Below are positions 21,451 through 35,206 of a stretch of DNA of 64,000 nt, piece after piece. The notes under the pieces were generated by a model, which was not told the origin of the DNA, searched no databases, and saw nothing but the letters and a program-made list of their open reading frames with translations. Positions within the stretch are counted from its first letter, which is position 1. Each line of letters opens with the position of its first letter. A program made the position numbers and the translations under genes. This stretch comes from Strigamia acuminata (taxonomy: Eukaryota > Arthropoda > Chilopoda > Geophilomorpha > Linotaeniidae), in contig OX442317.1 of the NCBI GenBank assembly GCA_949358305.1, positions 8,746,186-8,810,185 on the forward strand, read 5' to 3'.

Positions 21451-24400
21451 ATGATGCCCGTCACCCCGACGCCCGTAGTGGCCAGTAGGCCTAAGATCGG
21501 TTTCAGCATCGAATCTCTGGTGGGCAAGGACCCGCGCAAGTCCAGCCCGAGCCCGGGCCGACGCTCGTCGCTGCTCGACGAAGAACACTGCGCCAAACGC
21601 GGGCGCGACGCGGCGCCCAGTTCGTCGTCATCCTCGTCCGAGGCGAACTTGAACGTGCAGGCGGGCGCGGGCGCGGTGCACGCGGCGTGCCGTTCGCCCG
21701 CGTCGTCCGTGTCGCCGCGCGCCGTGTCGCCGCCGTCGCCGCGCCTCGTTCCGGCCGGAATGATGAACCCGATGGCGCTGGGCATCCACTCGGCGGCCGC
21801 GTCGTTCCTGGACTCTATCGGTGCGGTCAAGTCGCTCTACCCGAACGTCGAGACGCACCACCATCACCCGACCTACGTGCCGGGTCTGGCCGCGATGCCC
21901 CCGTCGTCGCTGCAGTGCTCGCCCTTCCCGGCGTGCGGACCTCAGCCGCCGGCCGGCTTACCTCCAATGTTCCTAGGCAGCATGGGTGCCCTCGCGCCCC
22001 ACTTGCACAGAGACACTTACCCTCTCTATCCGTGGCTACTCTCGAGACAGGGAAGGTTTCTCGGACACAGATTTCAAGGTGGGTCACTCAAAATTGCAAC
22101 TTTTTCACTTTTATTCCGATTTTCTCAAGGCCGCGACTTGTCTTTTTCCTCCGTTGTGATGAATCGCCATTTTGTGCGTAACCGGGGCTTGTTTACACGT
22201 TTACACGCGACCCCGGTGGGTGTAAATGTGTATTTTGTTAAAGGGATGGTGTAGCAGGTGGTTGTGGGGGTTAAATTTAGAAAAAGAGGGAAAACCCCGG
22301 TTGGGGTTTTGTTAGTTATGTTTGGTGATGACAAGATTTCGAGGTCGGCACCTGTAATTTGGGGCGCGGGTAAATGATAGGGACGATGGTCAGTAAAACG
22401 CGTAAAAAGGGGGAAAAGAAAAAATAAAATAATTTAAAAAAAATATTTATTTTTTGTTGTTTAGAATTATTTTAATTTTTTGTTCTTTTGTTTTTGCGGA
22501 GCGATTGGAGATCTAAATGGAAACTTATTAGACGTGAAGGAGGAAATGAATCGCTCTCATTATAAATCTGTCGTCGATATAAAGGCGATTGATCTCTATA
22601 TCACTTCTAGCGGCGATGGGTCGATAAAGTGGAGGAAATTAGCGATTCTTTTGCAAGAATGCTCGCAGCGTGTTTCACGTTTAATGAATACAGATAAAAA
22701 TGATTGAACGCGGCGAGCGAGATTGATGGAGAAAAAGCAGCAGCTTTGAAAAAGCATTCGGCAGATGCGCGCCATTGTCTCGGGCAAGGTTTTAATTGCA
22801 AAAACAGATCCATTACAAATTACATTATTCTCTCTAATGGGAGGTATTTATGATGGATGCGTGATATGCCGTCTTTATACATCGAGCCAGCTGCGCCGGC
22901 GCGTAGGTGGACGTTTGAGGAAGCCGAGTCGAGTTCTATGTATTTACAACTTTGCTTTCTATTCTTTTTCATTCAACTGATCTAAAGATTTGCCAATCTA
23001 TGGACACACACACACACATACACTTGTTCCAGGGTTTCGTAATAGTAAATACTGAACTTTGCTCGCGCTTTATCGTCGAAAAATATTGAAATGTGTCTCC
23101 GTCTGGGGTCCATGTCCTCTGACGTGATTTTTTAAAAATTTTTTTTGTGTGTAAATTTGTAAATGAGTCAAAGTTCACGAATTTTGATACGGAGTTGCGC
23201 GAAGGAGCGATTTTGTTGATTTGGACGTTTGGATTTTGTGTTTTCGTTGTGTTTTGTGATTTAAAATCGATGGGTTGGAGTTGTCGAGAGAGTCGTTTAC
23301 GTTTGACTGAGCTCTTGCGAGACTCATTACGTAATCAGGCGCGAAACGTGCGCGCTTTTGGGCAAGGGAGAACACAGAACGGCTATCAAGATATCGAGGG
23401 AGACTACAGAGGTGTCGATTACTTGTTCCGAGTGTCGCCAGCAATCAGCTAAGAATTACCCGCTGATTACGACGCATACCAACTTAATTGTTCTCCGGCC
23501 AATTAGTTTGCCATCCTTCGACGACGCTCGGCGAAGCGTGCGCCCAACTGCGCTTCCAGATAAGAAGCACAACCACTTTTCCACGCTCAAATCGGTGCAC
23601 CTTGAGCGAATACGACAAATTTACGCACAAATTCTCTCTTTAGGTTGTCTAAATATCCCAATTTGATGATTTTTTTCGTGCAGGACACGAATAAATATGT
23701 TTTAATTCATTTTAAAATATTGAGACGAGTTTAAAATGTGGATTTATGATGCACATACCGTGTATAAAATGATAAATATCGTCCGATTTGTTCCGGAAAG
23801 GCTCCTGAAACACCGGTTTGGGATTACGGGCCGAACAAATTGGAAATATACACGTAGATTTATTGTTAGACATTTGTTCCCATAGGAATAAGATGGGGAA
23901 AATACAAATATTGGATTTTCGCATCGTTTTTCACGTGAAGCGCTGAATTAAATGCTTTTTTGTGTGTTATGTGTACGGTGTTTGGTGTTGGATTTGATAC
24001 ATTTTTATTTGTGATTAGCAAATCACGAAGGGTGGAATAATATATGAAGGGAAGTGAGGTGAAATGTATCTGCACGTGAAATCTGAGCTATTGATTTGTT
24101 CGTTGCGGTGTAAGCGGGCGATAACCAAATTAGTCTTCCCCAACCCTTGTAACCGTTAAATTAAATGTCGCCTGAATTTGATAGACCAATTTACTCCTCG
24201 CTATTACACACGAACATAATTCCATATCCGAAAAAAATAAAAAAAATAAAAATAAAAATATTAAAATAAAAAAATATTTTTTTAATTTAAAAAATATTTT
24301 TTAATGAATTTGAATTTACAGCATGCACCGCAGTGAAGCGTATCAAAAGTCTCTCGGGGTTGCTTTGCTTTAAGGAGTTACACAACCAAAGTGTGTTTTT

Positions 24401-27400
24401 GATTAGTTAATTCACAAGGTTTGCATAGAGCGACTCGTTCTGGTTGAATCGTTGCGTGTTTATGACCACGTAACACACCCGGGAATATAAATTTTTTTTT
24501 CCTCGTGCGCTTCCTCTTATTGTATGACTCAATTAAGGAGAAATTATAACACATGGAGCAATTTATTTGCTTAATGTAATCAAATTGGTGCTCATTAAGA
24601 GAGAGAAGTCCAAACGAAATGCCGATTGATTAAGCGGCCATGAGACACTATGGATCGGGGCTAATAGGGTGGGACGAACACGCCTCCAACCTAATGTCTT
24701 CATCACGAGGGTTTACCCCTAACAAAAAAACCGTAAATAATATTTTACTACTGTAATGAGTGGCAAACTACCACGCACTCGTCGATGCAAATGGAGATTG
24801 AGTGTCTGCTGCAGCTTCCTGTTCGCAACTCGATAGAATGAATCAGAAATGAAAAAGAACCGAAAAACAAAACAAAACACGCAAAATTATTTCAAATTAT
24901 ACAAGTTTCTACATAGGAACACTTCAGATTTCAATTATCGTACTTTTCAATGTAAGATTTACAATTTTTCCACCTTGCGAACTAAATTATCGCCTTTGAA
25001 CCTCTAACTTTCGTTCTTGATTAATGAAAACACTCTTGGCAAATGCTTTCGCAGTAGTTCGTCTTGCAACGATACGAAAAGGTTCTCGGAACGAAACACG
25101 TTCACGTGTAGGGAACTTTTATTGTGGTGATTCATTAATTTTGTTCCGTTTTAAATTAAATTGACGGCCGGTGCATGGAATAAACAATAATATTGATATT
25201 TGCACATTTCGTGTTGGTATTTAATTTAAAAACTAGATTTGGGTGGAAAAATGAAGCGAATTTGAGGGAATTGTGGTTTTTTCGAGCCCGCCCTGGCATA
25301 AATTAGCGTGATTTATCGTGTAATTTAGCCGCCACGCCATAGTTTGTGTATAAAAGGCGAAGAACGAAATAAAACGAGGATTTATAGGCGCTGAATGAGT
25401 TGTTGTTTGACTCTATTTTAGCTAAATTGATGTGCGAGCATTGCGTGCAGCGCAGGGAAAGAAGCACGTGGGCGATTAGTGGCAGGTGGGATGATAATGG
25501 AGACGCTGAATGTGGGACTGGAGGGGTAGGGAAAGACCAACATTTGATCCGATACACTAATTTTCGTCTATTGTCCATCATTTGAAACGGTAAACAACCG
25601 CGAGTTTGCTTTCATTGCACAGGAAATTGACAAAACGACAAATATTTGTTCATTTTCGACATCAATAAAACGTCTAATTGTTTGTTTATTTACGTTTTAT
25701 TCAAAGGTCCAGACACACCTGCGTTCCTACTTCAACCCTTTCGCAAACCCAAACGGATTCGGACAGCGTTCTCGCCGTCCCAGCTACTCAAGCTGGAACA
25801 CGCGTTCGAAAAAAACCACTACGTAGTCGGTGCCGAGAGGAAACATTTGGCACAGAGTTTAAGCCTAACCGAAACACAGGTAAAAAAAAATAATAATAAT
25901 AATAAATTAATAAATTAATTAATAAATTAATTAATAAATTAACAAATATAAATGTTTGCGTTTGACCCGAATAACATGGCACTTTGGACACACTCGACCG
26001 CTGCTTTTCTATTTCTACTACTTGGCTGTTCCGGCGAGCGCCAGTCAGCCGTCGCCATCTCTCAGTTTCCGTTTTATATCCAATCTGACCTCATCCGGAC
26101 CCCAGTGCGCTTGTCCACAGTCACCAATGGGTCTTAACGGAACCCCAGCGCCCCCCGTCGCCCCCCCAAGTCCCCATTTCTGACCATTTCTGACTAATTA
26201 GATCAAAAAATGCGATACCGAAGAATCTGATAATGATGAACCAATCAAAAAGGCCTACGAGTGCTTTTTGGGGGCCTTTTTATCAAAATTTTTAATAATA
26301 AAATAAAACAATTATACTTTCTATATGAAGCAACATGGGGGTCCCCTAGAACTTGGGGGCCCTGGGCTGGCCGTTGCTGACCGTTCGTAATTGGAAAATG
26401 GCAGAACGGCGAGAAACGGGCGTGGAAACGAGCGCGAATAATCGTCATTGTGCTCGGATGCAATATTGGGGTTGATTGGCGCTTACGTCACAATAGTGGG
26501 TTGCTTATCTCCCCTTTGGTCGACCTGCACGGCCTCATCTCCAGCCTCAAAATGCTTTTCGGATTGTGTGGGTGTGTGGCGTTCATTTATCTCTGGCTAC
26601 AAGGGTGCCCACAATTGAAATGTAATTGAACGCTTTCCGTGTTTTGTGCCCCGCTTTATCACGTCTACGCACACACGGAAAAACTATACCAACCGCGCGG
26701 CCATGTTTGTTTTTCCACCGCCCCTTATCGGCCGCCGAAATCTCCTTATAGATTTACGCTCTAAGTCGAAAAGTTTTTATTTATTTAATTTTTATATCTC
26801 GAATTTTTTTTCTCGTGTATTTCTCAAAATGCAAATCTAAATCTTTTTTGTTGCCACCCACTAGGTGGCGTTTAATGGTCACTTTGGAGTGTCAAATCTA
26901 CATGAATTTCTTATTAGGGCTATAATTCAGATAACCCTAGGATAGTTGTATTTACATTTATGTATTTCGTGTGTCCGTTGGAGCTGCGCGTTGCGCACCC
27001 GAGTCACGTCGCAACGCCACTTGTCAGTCATCATTAAGTGTAATATACTGCATTCTCTGATGATGGTTCGAGCGTGGTGCGGAATAATTAACATGTCCTC
27101 TCGAACAGCCGGGGACGTCCATTTGTGATTCCGAGGTGACGGACCCGCCCAAACTTCGCGCCCAAGAAAGAAAAACACAAGAAAAAGATGAAATGAAATT
27201 CAGATATCAAAGAACGTGACAGCGAGGGAATCTCAGCAGGGTGGACGCGCGAGACGATGTTTTTTCGCGGGGCTGGCGATGGGGGTGCTGCTTATTAGTG
27301 AAATTGTCCGGTGGAAAAATGATCTCGTCACCTGCTGGGTTGGGCGTTGTCGCACGGCGTCGTGTGTGTGTATACGCATGCGCGCTAAGCCGTGTAAGGT

Positions 27401-29276
27401 GTAAGCCCGTGCTCCTAATTCACGTTGCGAAGTGAGTCGTTACTCAGACACGGGTTTATGTTGGTTTTAAGAGTTGGGGTGGGATGATACACTGCCTCGC
27501 ATTAACAGGGGCCGCACCTTGCATTTTTGCCAACCTCTCACCTGCACTGTCCAGGTGGATTTTTGTTGGACAATAAAATATAAGGAATGGCCGCTGTTTG
27601 TTTGACGCCATTACACAACAGAGAGAGATTTTTTTTATTTTTTATTTTTTGTTTTTTTGTTTTTCTGTGTTTGTCGTGCATATTTCACACGCGGCTGGAC
27701 ATTGGTCACCCCTTTGCACGCCCGGTGGAGTTTCTTTAGAATATTTTCGCCATTTTCCGTCCCTGCCATTTTCCAATGCAAGAAATTCAAATTTCCTGCT
27801 TGCGCCGAGTTTCCGGGCACCAGTTCGGTCGTCATGGCAACTCCGGCTTGCTTTTTTCCCTCCCTCGGTTTGCTTTATGTATGTGCCGTTTATGCTGAAT
27901 TGAAGACGTCATTTTGGATTTTTAAATTTGGAAATGGGTCGCTTTCAAAGTCACTTCCTTCTAGGTTTTTTTATTTTTATTTTTTAGAATTTTTAAATGT
28001 AGTGTTTGTGGGGTTGTGGGGATGGTGCGGGTCCGTTGGCCATTGCTCATACGAAGCCGCCCTGGTGACAGCAGCGGGCAAAAAGAACGAAGTCTTTGTG
28101 GATCGGAGAGTGAAAGATGTTTTAAGATGCACAGATTATGATGGAGAAAAAGCGAGTGAAAAACAAACTGTTTGAATGCTGTTTCTCGAATATGGCCCCG
28201 GGGAATTTTATGTGGTCTAGGAACACTATCTTGACAGTGACAGATAGACCTGGCTACTAACTTTGTAATGGGACGAATTGTATTATATATGATAAATAAA
28301 TAAATAAATAAATAAATAAGTAAAAGCGAAACGTGAAGATTGTGTAACCAAGTTGGGCCTTTTTAGGTGAATAAATATTGAAGTTGGATTGGGTAAAGTG
28401 AGTTAATGGCTTTTATATGCTGGAAAAAGTGTTTTGTTTCAAGTTTCAAGTGTTTTTTTTTAGTGTATTGGCTATATCGCTAAACTAGGCCCGATAGATG
28501 CGTCTTTTATCCGTTTCAAAATTAAATAAACAAGTTATTAGTTTATAATTAAAGGCGAAATACGTTTTTTGAAGTTAGCGGAAAGTTCCGTCGACTAAAA
28601 ACCAAAAGCACAAATTTCTGAGAAAACTTTTCTACGAATTAAAAATGAAAACATGAAATCTGTCCCAAGAATTCAAGAATAAAAATAACAATTTTAGTTT
28701 AAGTGTATTTTAAGTTTTAACATGGGTTTAAACAGGAAATGATGTCATTTTTGGTTTAAAATTGAAGTAAAACGCAAAATATTTTAGTTTTTGAATGCGG
28801 CTAATGTGTTTATCATCTTCTACTCTCTTGAAAAATTAAAAATTGTCCAATTTGCGATGATTTATTTGCGCAAACGGATTTATATTTTATCTGTTCAAGT
28901 AGCGGTTGTGTCATGCGAGGAAATGATAGCTGTTTAAGTATACGGTATCAATAAAGCCGACATTTCCTGAAATTAATGGTTTATATTGTGTTTGATGACG
29001 GTTTGATGTTTATATGTTCAATTCACTCACGTTGTTTGTTCGTTTTCTGTGTTTTTGCAGGTCAAAGTGTGGTTTCAAAACCGAAGAACGAAACACAAAC
29101 GGTTAAAGCAAGAGGAAGAACAGATACAAAGTGCACCTCCATCACCGAAAAAAAAGGGGACTCATCATCTGAATAAATGGAAAATGGAGACTCACCAACC
29201 CGAGTTAACAACGAATAATAACAATAACAATAGCAGCAACAACAGCAGCAACAGTGAAGAAAGATTGTCTTCCTAA
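21451..29276 (+). CDS. Emx: Emx / empty spiracles-family homeodomain transcription factor (3 exons)
   Basis: Exons are 21451-22078, 25707-25879 and 29061-29276; introns are GT/AG in phases 1 and 0, giving 338 aa. The start is the first of two adjacent ATGs (21451, 21454); upstream in-frame sequence has no ATG. Residues 18-24 (FSIESLV) match the N-terminal eh1-like motif of Emx proteins, which in the family can recruit Groucho-type co-repressors. YPWLL at 193-197 is the hexapeptide-like motif, followed by GHRFQG. The homeodomain is about 224-283, beginning PKRIRTAF, with Q50 in [11 protein letters not shown]; the second intron splits it between positions 44 and 45, a site seen in other Emx genes. 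[11 protein letters not shown] after the homeodomain is also Emx-like. The tail is Asn/Ser-rich. Emx proteins are nuclear DNA-binding regulators of head and brain patterning. Antisense reading frames over exon 1 are shadows of its high GC content. The identification is secure; expression is not visible here. Confidence 0.96.
22079..25706 (+). other. Emx intron 1 (3.6 kb)
   Basis: GT at 22079 and AG at 25705-25706. It contains two stretches of higher complexity that may be regulatory (about 22500-22960, and 24520-24670 with several ATTA/TAAT cores) plus a short CA repeat near 23000. No nested gene is recognised. Confidence 0.85.
25880..29060 (+). other. Emx intron 2 (3.2 kb)
   Basis: This intron splits the homeodomain. 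It starts with an (AAT)/(AATTAATAA) microsatellite at 25889-25945 and holds a GGGGCCC-bearing fragment at 26268-26365 and an AATA-repeat tail at 28290-28322. No nested gene is recognised. Confidence 0.85.
28200..28322 (+). mobile_element. Possible 3' end of a LINE-type retroelement
   Basis: A short unique segment ending TAATGGGACGAATTGTATTA runs directly into (AAAT)n microsatellite sequence, the usual form of truncated non-LTR retroelement 3' ends. No reverse-transcriptase sequence is present, so this is tentative. Confidence 0.25.
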
Positions 29277-29295
29277 AATTTCAAATCGAAACTGA

Positions 29296-29301
29296 AATAA
29301 A
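29296..29301 (+). terminator. Possible polyadenylation signal of Emx
   Basis: AATAAA lies 20 nt after the Emx stop codon, followed by an A-rich stretch. A 3' UTR this short would be unusual, so the real poly(A) site may be further downstream. Confidence 0.3.
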
Positions 29302-30599
29302 AGAGAAAAAAAAAACACAAAACACAAAAACAACTAAATATATAAGTGGTGGATTACATGTAAAGACTGTGCTGTGAGGTCTTCGATGTTCGTATGTAAA
29401 TAGTTTCTTCGCCGTGTACGCCATTTTGGATCCAGATTGAAGAAATGATTAATTTCACAAAATAACATTAGGTGCATTTAAAGTTTCTGTTTACATCGTT
29501 TCTGGAGTTGTTTTCGAAGTGGTTTATGTCGGGTTTTAGTTTTTCCAACCAAATTCAAAATGGCTGAAAGTTAGATCGAGGGGTCAAACTTTCCAATCGC
29601 CATACTGCTTCCGGGCGATGCATCCACCATCTAAAACGTGAGTAAAAGCATAATTGTGCTCAAACGATGATTGCCATGTCGATCAACCAGTTAGATCATC
29701 GCGAGTGCGACAAATTCCTCCCGGAAGTTGAATTCGTTAGTATACAATGTTACGGCTGGCTTCTAAGCTCTGTTTTGATTGATTTCGTTCTATACAAACG
29801 ATATAAACAATCCTTCTGTTTTCACTGTTTATAAAAACACCAAAAACCACAGAAACAGAAACTTTGAACGCACCTATAGAGAGTTTTAGACATTCGTCGG
29901 GTGCCAAAATAAATTTCAAAAAATTAAAATTAAAATTAAAAGTAAAAAAAAACGAACATGACTCGTCCTGTGCGCATGCCCAATCGTCGTAGTTCTTGTT
30001 TATTGTTTGTCCAAAGATGCGTGAACTGCCATAATTGATTGTAATTATAATTATTATTATATATAAAAAAGAAGGAAAAAAAAGAATAAATGTCATCAAT
30101 TTTTTTTTCTTCCCTTGTAAGAGGAGATTCCGTTATTGGTTGAGGAAATCGAGGAGTAATGTCCAGCAGAAATGGGGGGAACGTGGACTAACGGTCTCAT
30201 CTTTGCCGGTTGTCATGGCAACAGATGTTAGATCAGTTGGCAGACCATGTATGAATAATAAATGGGTAAGCAGGTGGTTACTCGGGGGGGACGGTGTGAT
30301 TTTTCTCCCAATTAATTCGCTCGGTTGACGCCATTAAGTGTTGGCGAGGGAGGGTGTATCAAATACAATGACGCTAATGTCGAGTGTCAACAATGAGTTT
30401 GGCCCCGATGGCAGCGCGTTTCTGCTCGGCCCTCCCTGCGCTTGAGTGAGAACAAATATTTTCTTAGGCTTATTGAAGAAGCAGATCCAGTTACCATGTG
30501 CCATTTCCCCTCATCCCCGCACTTCCACCGCCGTCTTTGTTACGCGTTCAATAATAATCATTTGGAAATTAATATTGTGCGAATAAATTGAACAAAGTC
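29302..30599. other. Emx 3' flank
   Basis: AT-rich with no gene. An X-box-like site GTTGTCATGGCAAC (30209-30222) differs from consensus at one base. Confidence 0.4.
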
Positions 30600-31560
30600 G
30601 ATTTTTGGGGCACTTTTCGGGGGCCCTGTCTCGTAAAATAAATTTTTCTTTGCTAAGTTTATTTTTTTTTGGATTTCTATCTCGGGATTTTGGGCCCCCG
30701 CTGCCAAATAGAGCTTTTCTCTCGCGAGAACTGCGAGAGTTTATGTAAATCCGCCTATTTGGGGCTCTTCTCGCAGCCCTTTTTAGGGGCCCTGTTGAGG
30801 AAAATTGTTTTATAAAAATTTTTAATTTGATAATTATATTTTTTGGATTTATTTTTACGGAATCTTGGGCCCTCGCCGTCGAGAACTGCGAGAATTTATA
30901 CAAATTCATTCCTTTGGGGATCTTCTAGGGCCCTTTTTAGGGGCCCTAATTGGAAAATTGTCCTAAATTTAAATTTTCCTTTTTTTGGATTTATTTTTTC
31001 GGATTCTCGGGCTCTCTCCGTCGAGAACTGCGAGAATTTATACAAATTCATCCTTTTGGGGCTCTTCTAGGGCCCTTTTTAGGTGCCCTAATTGAAAAAA
31101 TGTCCTAAAAAATATTTATTTTAGATAATTTTATTTTTTTGATTTAGTTTTTCGGGATCTCGGGCCCTCCCCGCCGCGAACTGCGAGAATTTATACAAAT
31201 TCTTTCCTCTGGGGCCCATTCTAGGGGCCCTAATTGAAAAATTGTCCTAAAAAAATTTATTTTACATAATTTTAATTTATTGATTCAGTTTTTCGGGATC
31301 TCGGGCTCTCTCCGCCAAAAACTAGAGAATTTATACAAATTCTTTCCTCTGCGGCCCATTCTAGGGGCCCTAATTGAAAAATTGTCTTAAAAAAAATTAT
31401 TTTAGATAATTTAATTTTTTTGATTCATCCTTTCGGGATCTCAGGCCCTCTCCGCCGAAATTTATACAAATTCTTCCCTCTGGGGCCCATTCTAGGGGCC
31501 CCATTCAAAAAGATTATATTTTTATCAAGATTATATTTTTCCCGTTATTCGCGGGCCCCC
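30600..31560. repeat. GGGGCCC tandem array, about six units of 135-155 bp
   Basis: Each unit has GGGGCCC near a block reading CTGCGAGAATTTATACAAAT, then an AT-rich segment. Anchor copies start near 30731, 30886, 31028, 31181 and 31321, with a last, shortened one near 31453. Frames crossing the array are products of the repeat. Confidence 0.88.
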
Positions 31561-34500
31561 TGAAAGCCTGAACTCGCAACAAGCGAAATAAATCCACTTG
31601 CAAACCCGTTTTAACGGTAAGTAATAAAACACATGTGTTTGATCCTCACTTTATCCTTATAATAATCATAAACAACAATTTGAATCGTTTCTATTCTCTC
31701 ATCGCATGTGATTATCAAACATTTTTCCTCGCTATTTACCCTGTGATTAGATGACATAATAGATGCGGGTTTCTTATTCCTCATTTATTTATTTATTTAT
31801 TTATTTATTTAATATATTTATTTATTCAAATAGCTTTTCTCGGGCCCCGTTTTTTCTTTCTTGTATTATTTATTATTGAGTTTGCAATCGTTTGTCATTA
31901 GGTGGTCAGACAAGAGATTTTTGATGCGGGGCTCTCGTTGAGTAATCGTTTTCCGACGTTACTTAAAAGCCACGGGTCAGCGAAAAAAGGCGAGAGGGGG
32001 AAGGAGAGAAGCGAATCGCTGAAGGGGAAAGTTGCACGAGCGGCGCGAAAATTTGGCGCCCTCTGTCGTGATAAATGGACGTTAGAGCAACCTATAATTT
32101 GGAGCACGGCATTTTCCAAAGTACACCAGGCGGTTCCAAACGTGTACAACCCGCGGGGCAACGGCCCCGCCTTCCACTCGTTTAAGGGGAGTTATGATGG
32201 CGCCATCGATCCACCGTACACGATTCTCTTCGGTAATTGGTAATCCCAACACAATTAATAAATTCTTTTCACCCCCCGAAAACAAAAATTATTCCGAGAA
32301 TAACAATTTTTGTTTTTCGACGGCAGTTCGCAATCGTGCTGCCGCGACGGGTGCGTCGTGCGCCGCCTAGAATTTGCGGAATTACCGTCGATTGATAAAA
32401 ATTTAAATATTTTAAACAAAATTTTTTTTTTTTATATTAAAGTTTTAGAAAGTGTTTATTATGTGGATGATGCAATTTGGCAACTACGAAATAGCGAGGC
32501 GGAAGGAAGATGAGCGACTCGGCCACGCGCTGCTCGAGATGAACTCATCACGCGAGTAATGCACTCATTACAAGCCAAGCAATTATGCGGCGAAATAGCA
32601 TTGTGCCGCGCCGTTAATCGTACACTCGACCCGGCATTGTTTTCATTTCTCTCGGGGAAAAGTTCACTCTCATTCTGCAATTACACCCAAAAAAAAAAAC
32701 ACATACAATACACCATAAAAAAAAATAAAAAAAATAAAACCAAAAAATTAATTATTTATTACGTGAAGTTGTAATTCATCTGACTGTAAATCCGCAGTGA
32801 CACTGGCTCGCTACAAAGTCACGACGCGCGAAGCAGAGATGGCGAGTTAAGCATTTGCAAACCGTTCATTATACCCGAATGCACCTGTGATCACAGGTAG
32901 GTGAAATTGAAACCGGCTTAGAATGCGTCACTCTCCCGAGGCGCTCTTTCCGCCATCCATTACGGAGATAACAAGGCACATCACATCTCGGCACATCCAC
33001 CTGCTTCGCCGAGCTTCGCCGAGCTCCACAAGTCCACGTGACGCGTGGCGGAACGTCTAGTTGGGCCGGCGGAGCGGGAGCGCCCGAGTCCATGCGCGTT
33101 GGCTGCGCGAGCGAGCGCCATTTTCGCCGTTAAGGAGCGGTGGTGATTGGAGGTCACTGTAACGAGGGGGAGCGTTGTAATTGGATGTGGCGATGTTCGT
33201 GCCACGCTCAGCAGGGTGCTCTGTCTTAAATCAACTGAAGGTGGAGGAACGGATGGTGAGTTCTTATCACCTTCGATCTGCGCCCTTCATATGCGCTGAT
33301 TCCTTATTGTAAACACAAATTGAATGACCCCGGTTCCAGCGGCGTTCCGGATGCGGAGGTGAAACTGCAAAGTGGACGTGGGGGCCAGTTGAAGGTCCTG
33401 TTTAGTTGCAGCCGCGCCGCTGGAATTCTTGCAAAAGACCAACGCGTTTTCAGTCAAACGCTAATGCAGCTGAATAAACAACTATTACGCGCCTAGAACA
33501 TGCTCGATGAACCGCCAAGAAAAATTGTTTCGTGCACCTGCACACATATATACACGTTTTTATTTCATCTTTTTAAATAATAATAATAATAATTGTGATC
33601 AAAAGTAATATTTTGGTGATTATAGTGATAATTTGACATTGAAAAAAGATTTCAAGGTCATTGAAAAGAGCACAATTGATATCAAAAATTTCATAATTTT
33701 TGCCTTTTACGTGATGACACATTTAATATTATTATTTGTCTAATTCGGCGAAAATATACATTTTTGGAAGCCATTAAGTGAGAAGCAATATATTGTAAAT
33801 ATATATTTTTCGTAGCAGATGGGTGCGCGCGCAGTAAAACACTTATTTCAGTGATTGATGCATTTTGTTTGCAACTTTTTCTTGTATCATCTTGTTAAGT
33901 GAACCCCCGGGACCGGTTGGATCTTGTGGGGAGACACGTGTCGATTGTGTGCGGCGTTGTTTTCTCTCTCTTAACAGTTCCCCCGTGTGTATTTTTTTGA
34001 TAACTGACCCGCCATTTTGCAGATGGATCATGTGCAACTCTTTTTATGGCGCTCAATTCATCTCGGTTGATGGTGGAACGTATATATATATATTTATATT
34101 TATATATAAACACAGCGATGATGTCGGCGGTGACTAACACCCGGCTACTTTACTTCTTTCAACACAAATATATCTTTCAACAACACTTGAATTTTGCTGA
34201 TGCAGCACAGCAGCGGCTTCTGGCGATGGAAATTGAGAGACCCGTGAATATATCTATTTTTTTGTGTGTGTCAAGAGCCTTTTATTTCTAATGTGTTTAT
34301 GGACGTTTCAAGAGGGACTTTTGACCAGACCCACAACAGGCAACGTGGGAAATTTCCTTCCAATCGCGACTAAATAAATGATCGCGTTGATAGCGCCGCG
34401 CCGATCGACCGCGAGTGTTATTAGAACTGCGCGCGGTGCCGCGTGTTGACAAAAACGCGAATTAAAACATCGACGGTAGCGTTTTAATGCGTTTACGCAC

Positions 34501-35206
34501 GTTTTGTTTTATCGATAATTAAAATTAACTTCGAATTGGAACATATTTTTTCTCCTATTTCAACATCGGGTGATAAATATTGCATAAAAGCACTCCATTT
34601 GTCTACATAATATAAAAAAGTTCCATATTTTTTTTTATCTCGCAAGTCTGAAACCCAAATTGTATCTTATTTATTACGGCAATAAAAATTGGTGTTAAGA
34701 AAAAGCCACTTGACTCGCACTATGCATCTTATTAAAACAAGTTTACTTGCCCACTAGAAAAGCAAAATACTGCGCATCACTTGAATATTTACAGAAATAA
34801 CATTGAATTAACATTCCGCTGCAAACAAAAAAACTGATGGTACAGTAGTGGATGTTGTTTCATTTCATTCCAACTCATGTCCTCCCATTCATTAACATAA
34901 GCAAATGCCATCACATCAAGACTAATGACATAAAATATAAGCAAAACTTGCAACTTCTTATTTTTCCCTCCAAAGTTATGTGCACAACTTTTTTAAGCGG
35001 TGCTCTCGCTGTGATTCTTGCAGGTAAATTTTCTAGTTAAACATTTTTATTGCAGAATCATGACAAATCCCACATAAACTCACGGCGCTTGGGAGGGCTG
35101 GCACAGGTACACCAAAAACTCATCAAATTCACAAAAATCTCCTTTAATTTCATTTATTTTTTATTTTTAGTAATTTTTACTAATTTTAGTAATCATCGAC
35201 TGCAAT
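31561..35206. other. Emx-Gsx intergenic DNA, left part
   Basis: (TTTA)n lies at 31781-31822 and (TA)n at 34081-34108. Several CpG-containing, non-repetitive patches (32540-32660, 32880-33240, 34375-34520) stand out from AT-rich surroundings and could be regulatory. A signal-peptide-like frame ending at a splice donor (34978-35023) has no partner exon that I can find. Confidence 0.4.

Noticed and set aside
21289-22087. Long antisense and alternative frames over Emx exon 1
   Set aside because: They are shadows of the high-GC Emx coding sequence; only the + frame has the Emx motifs.
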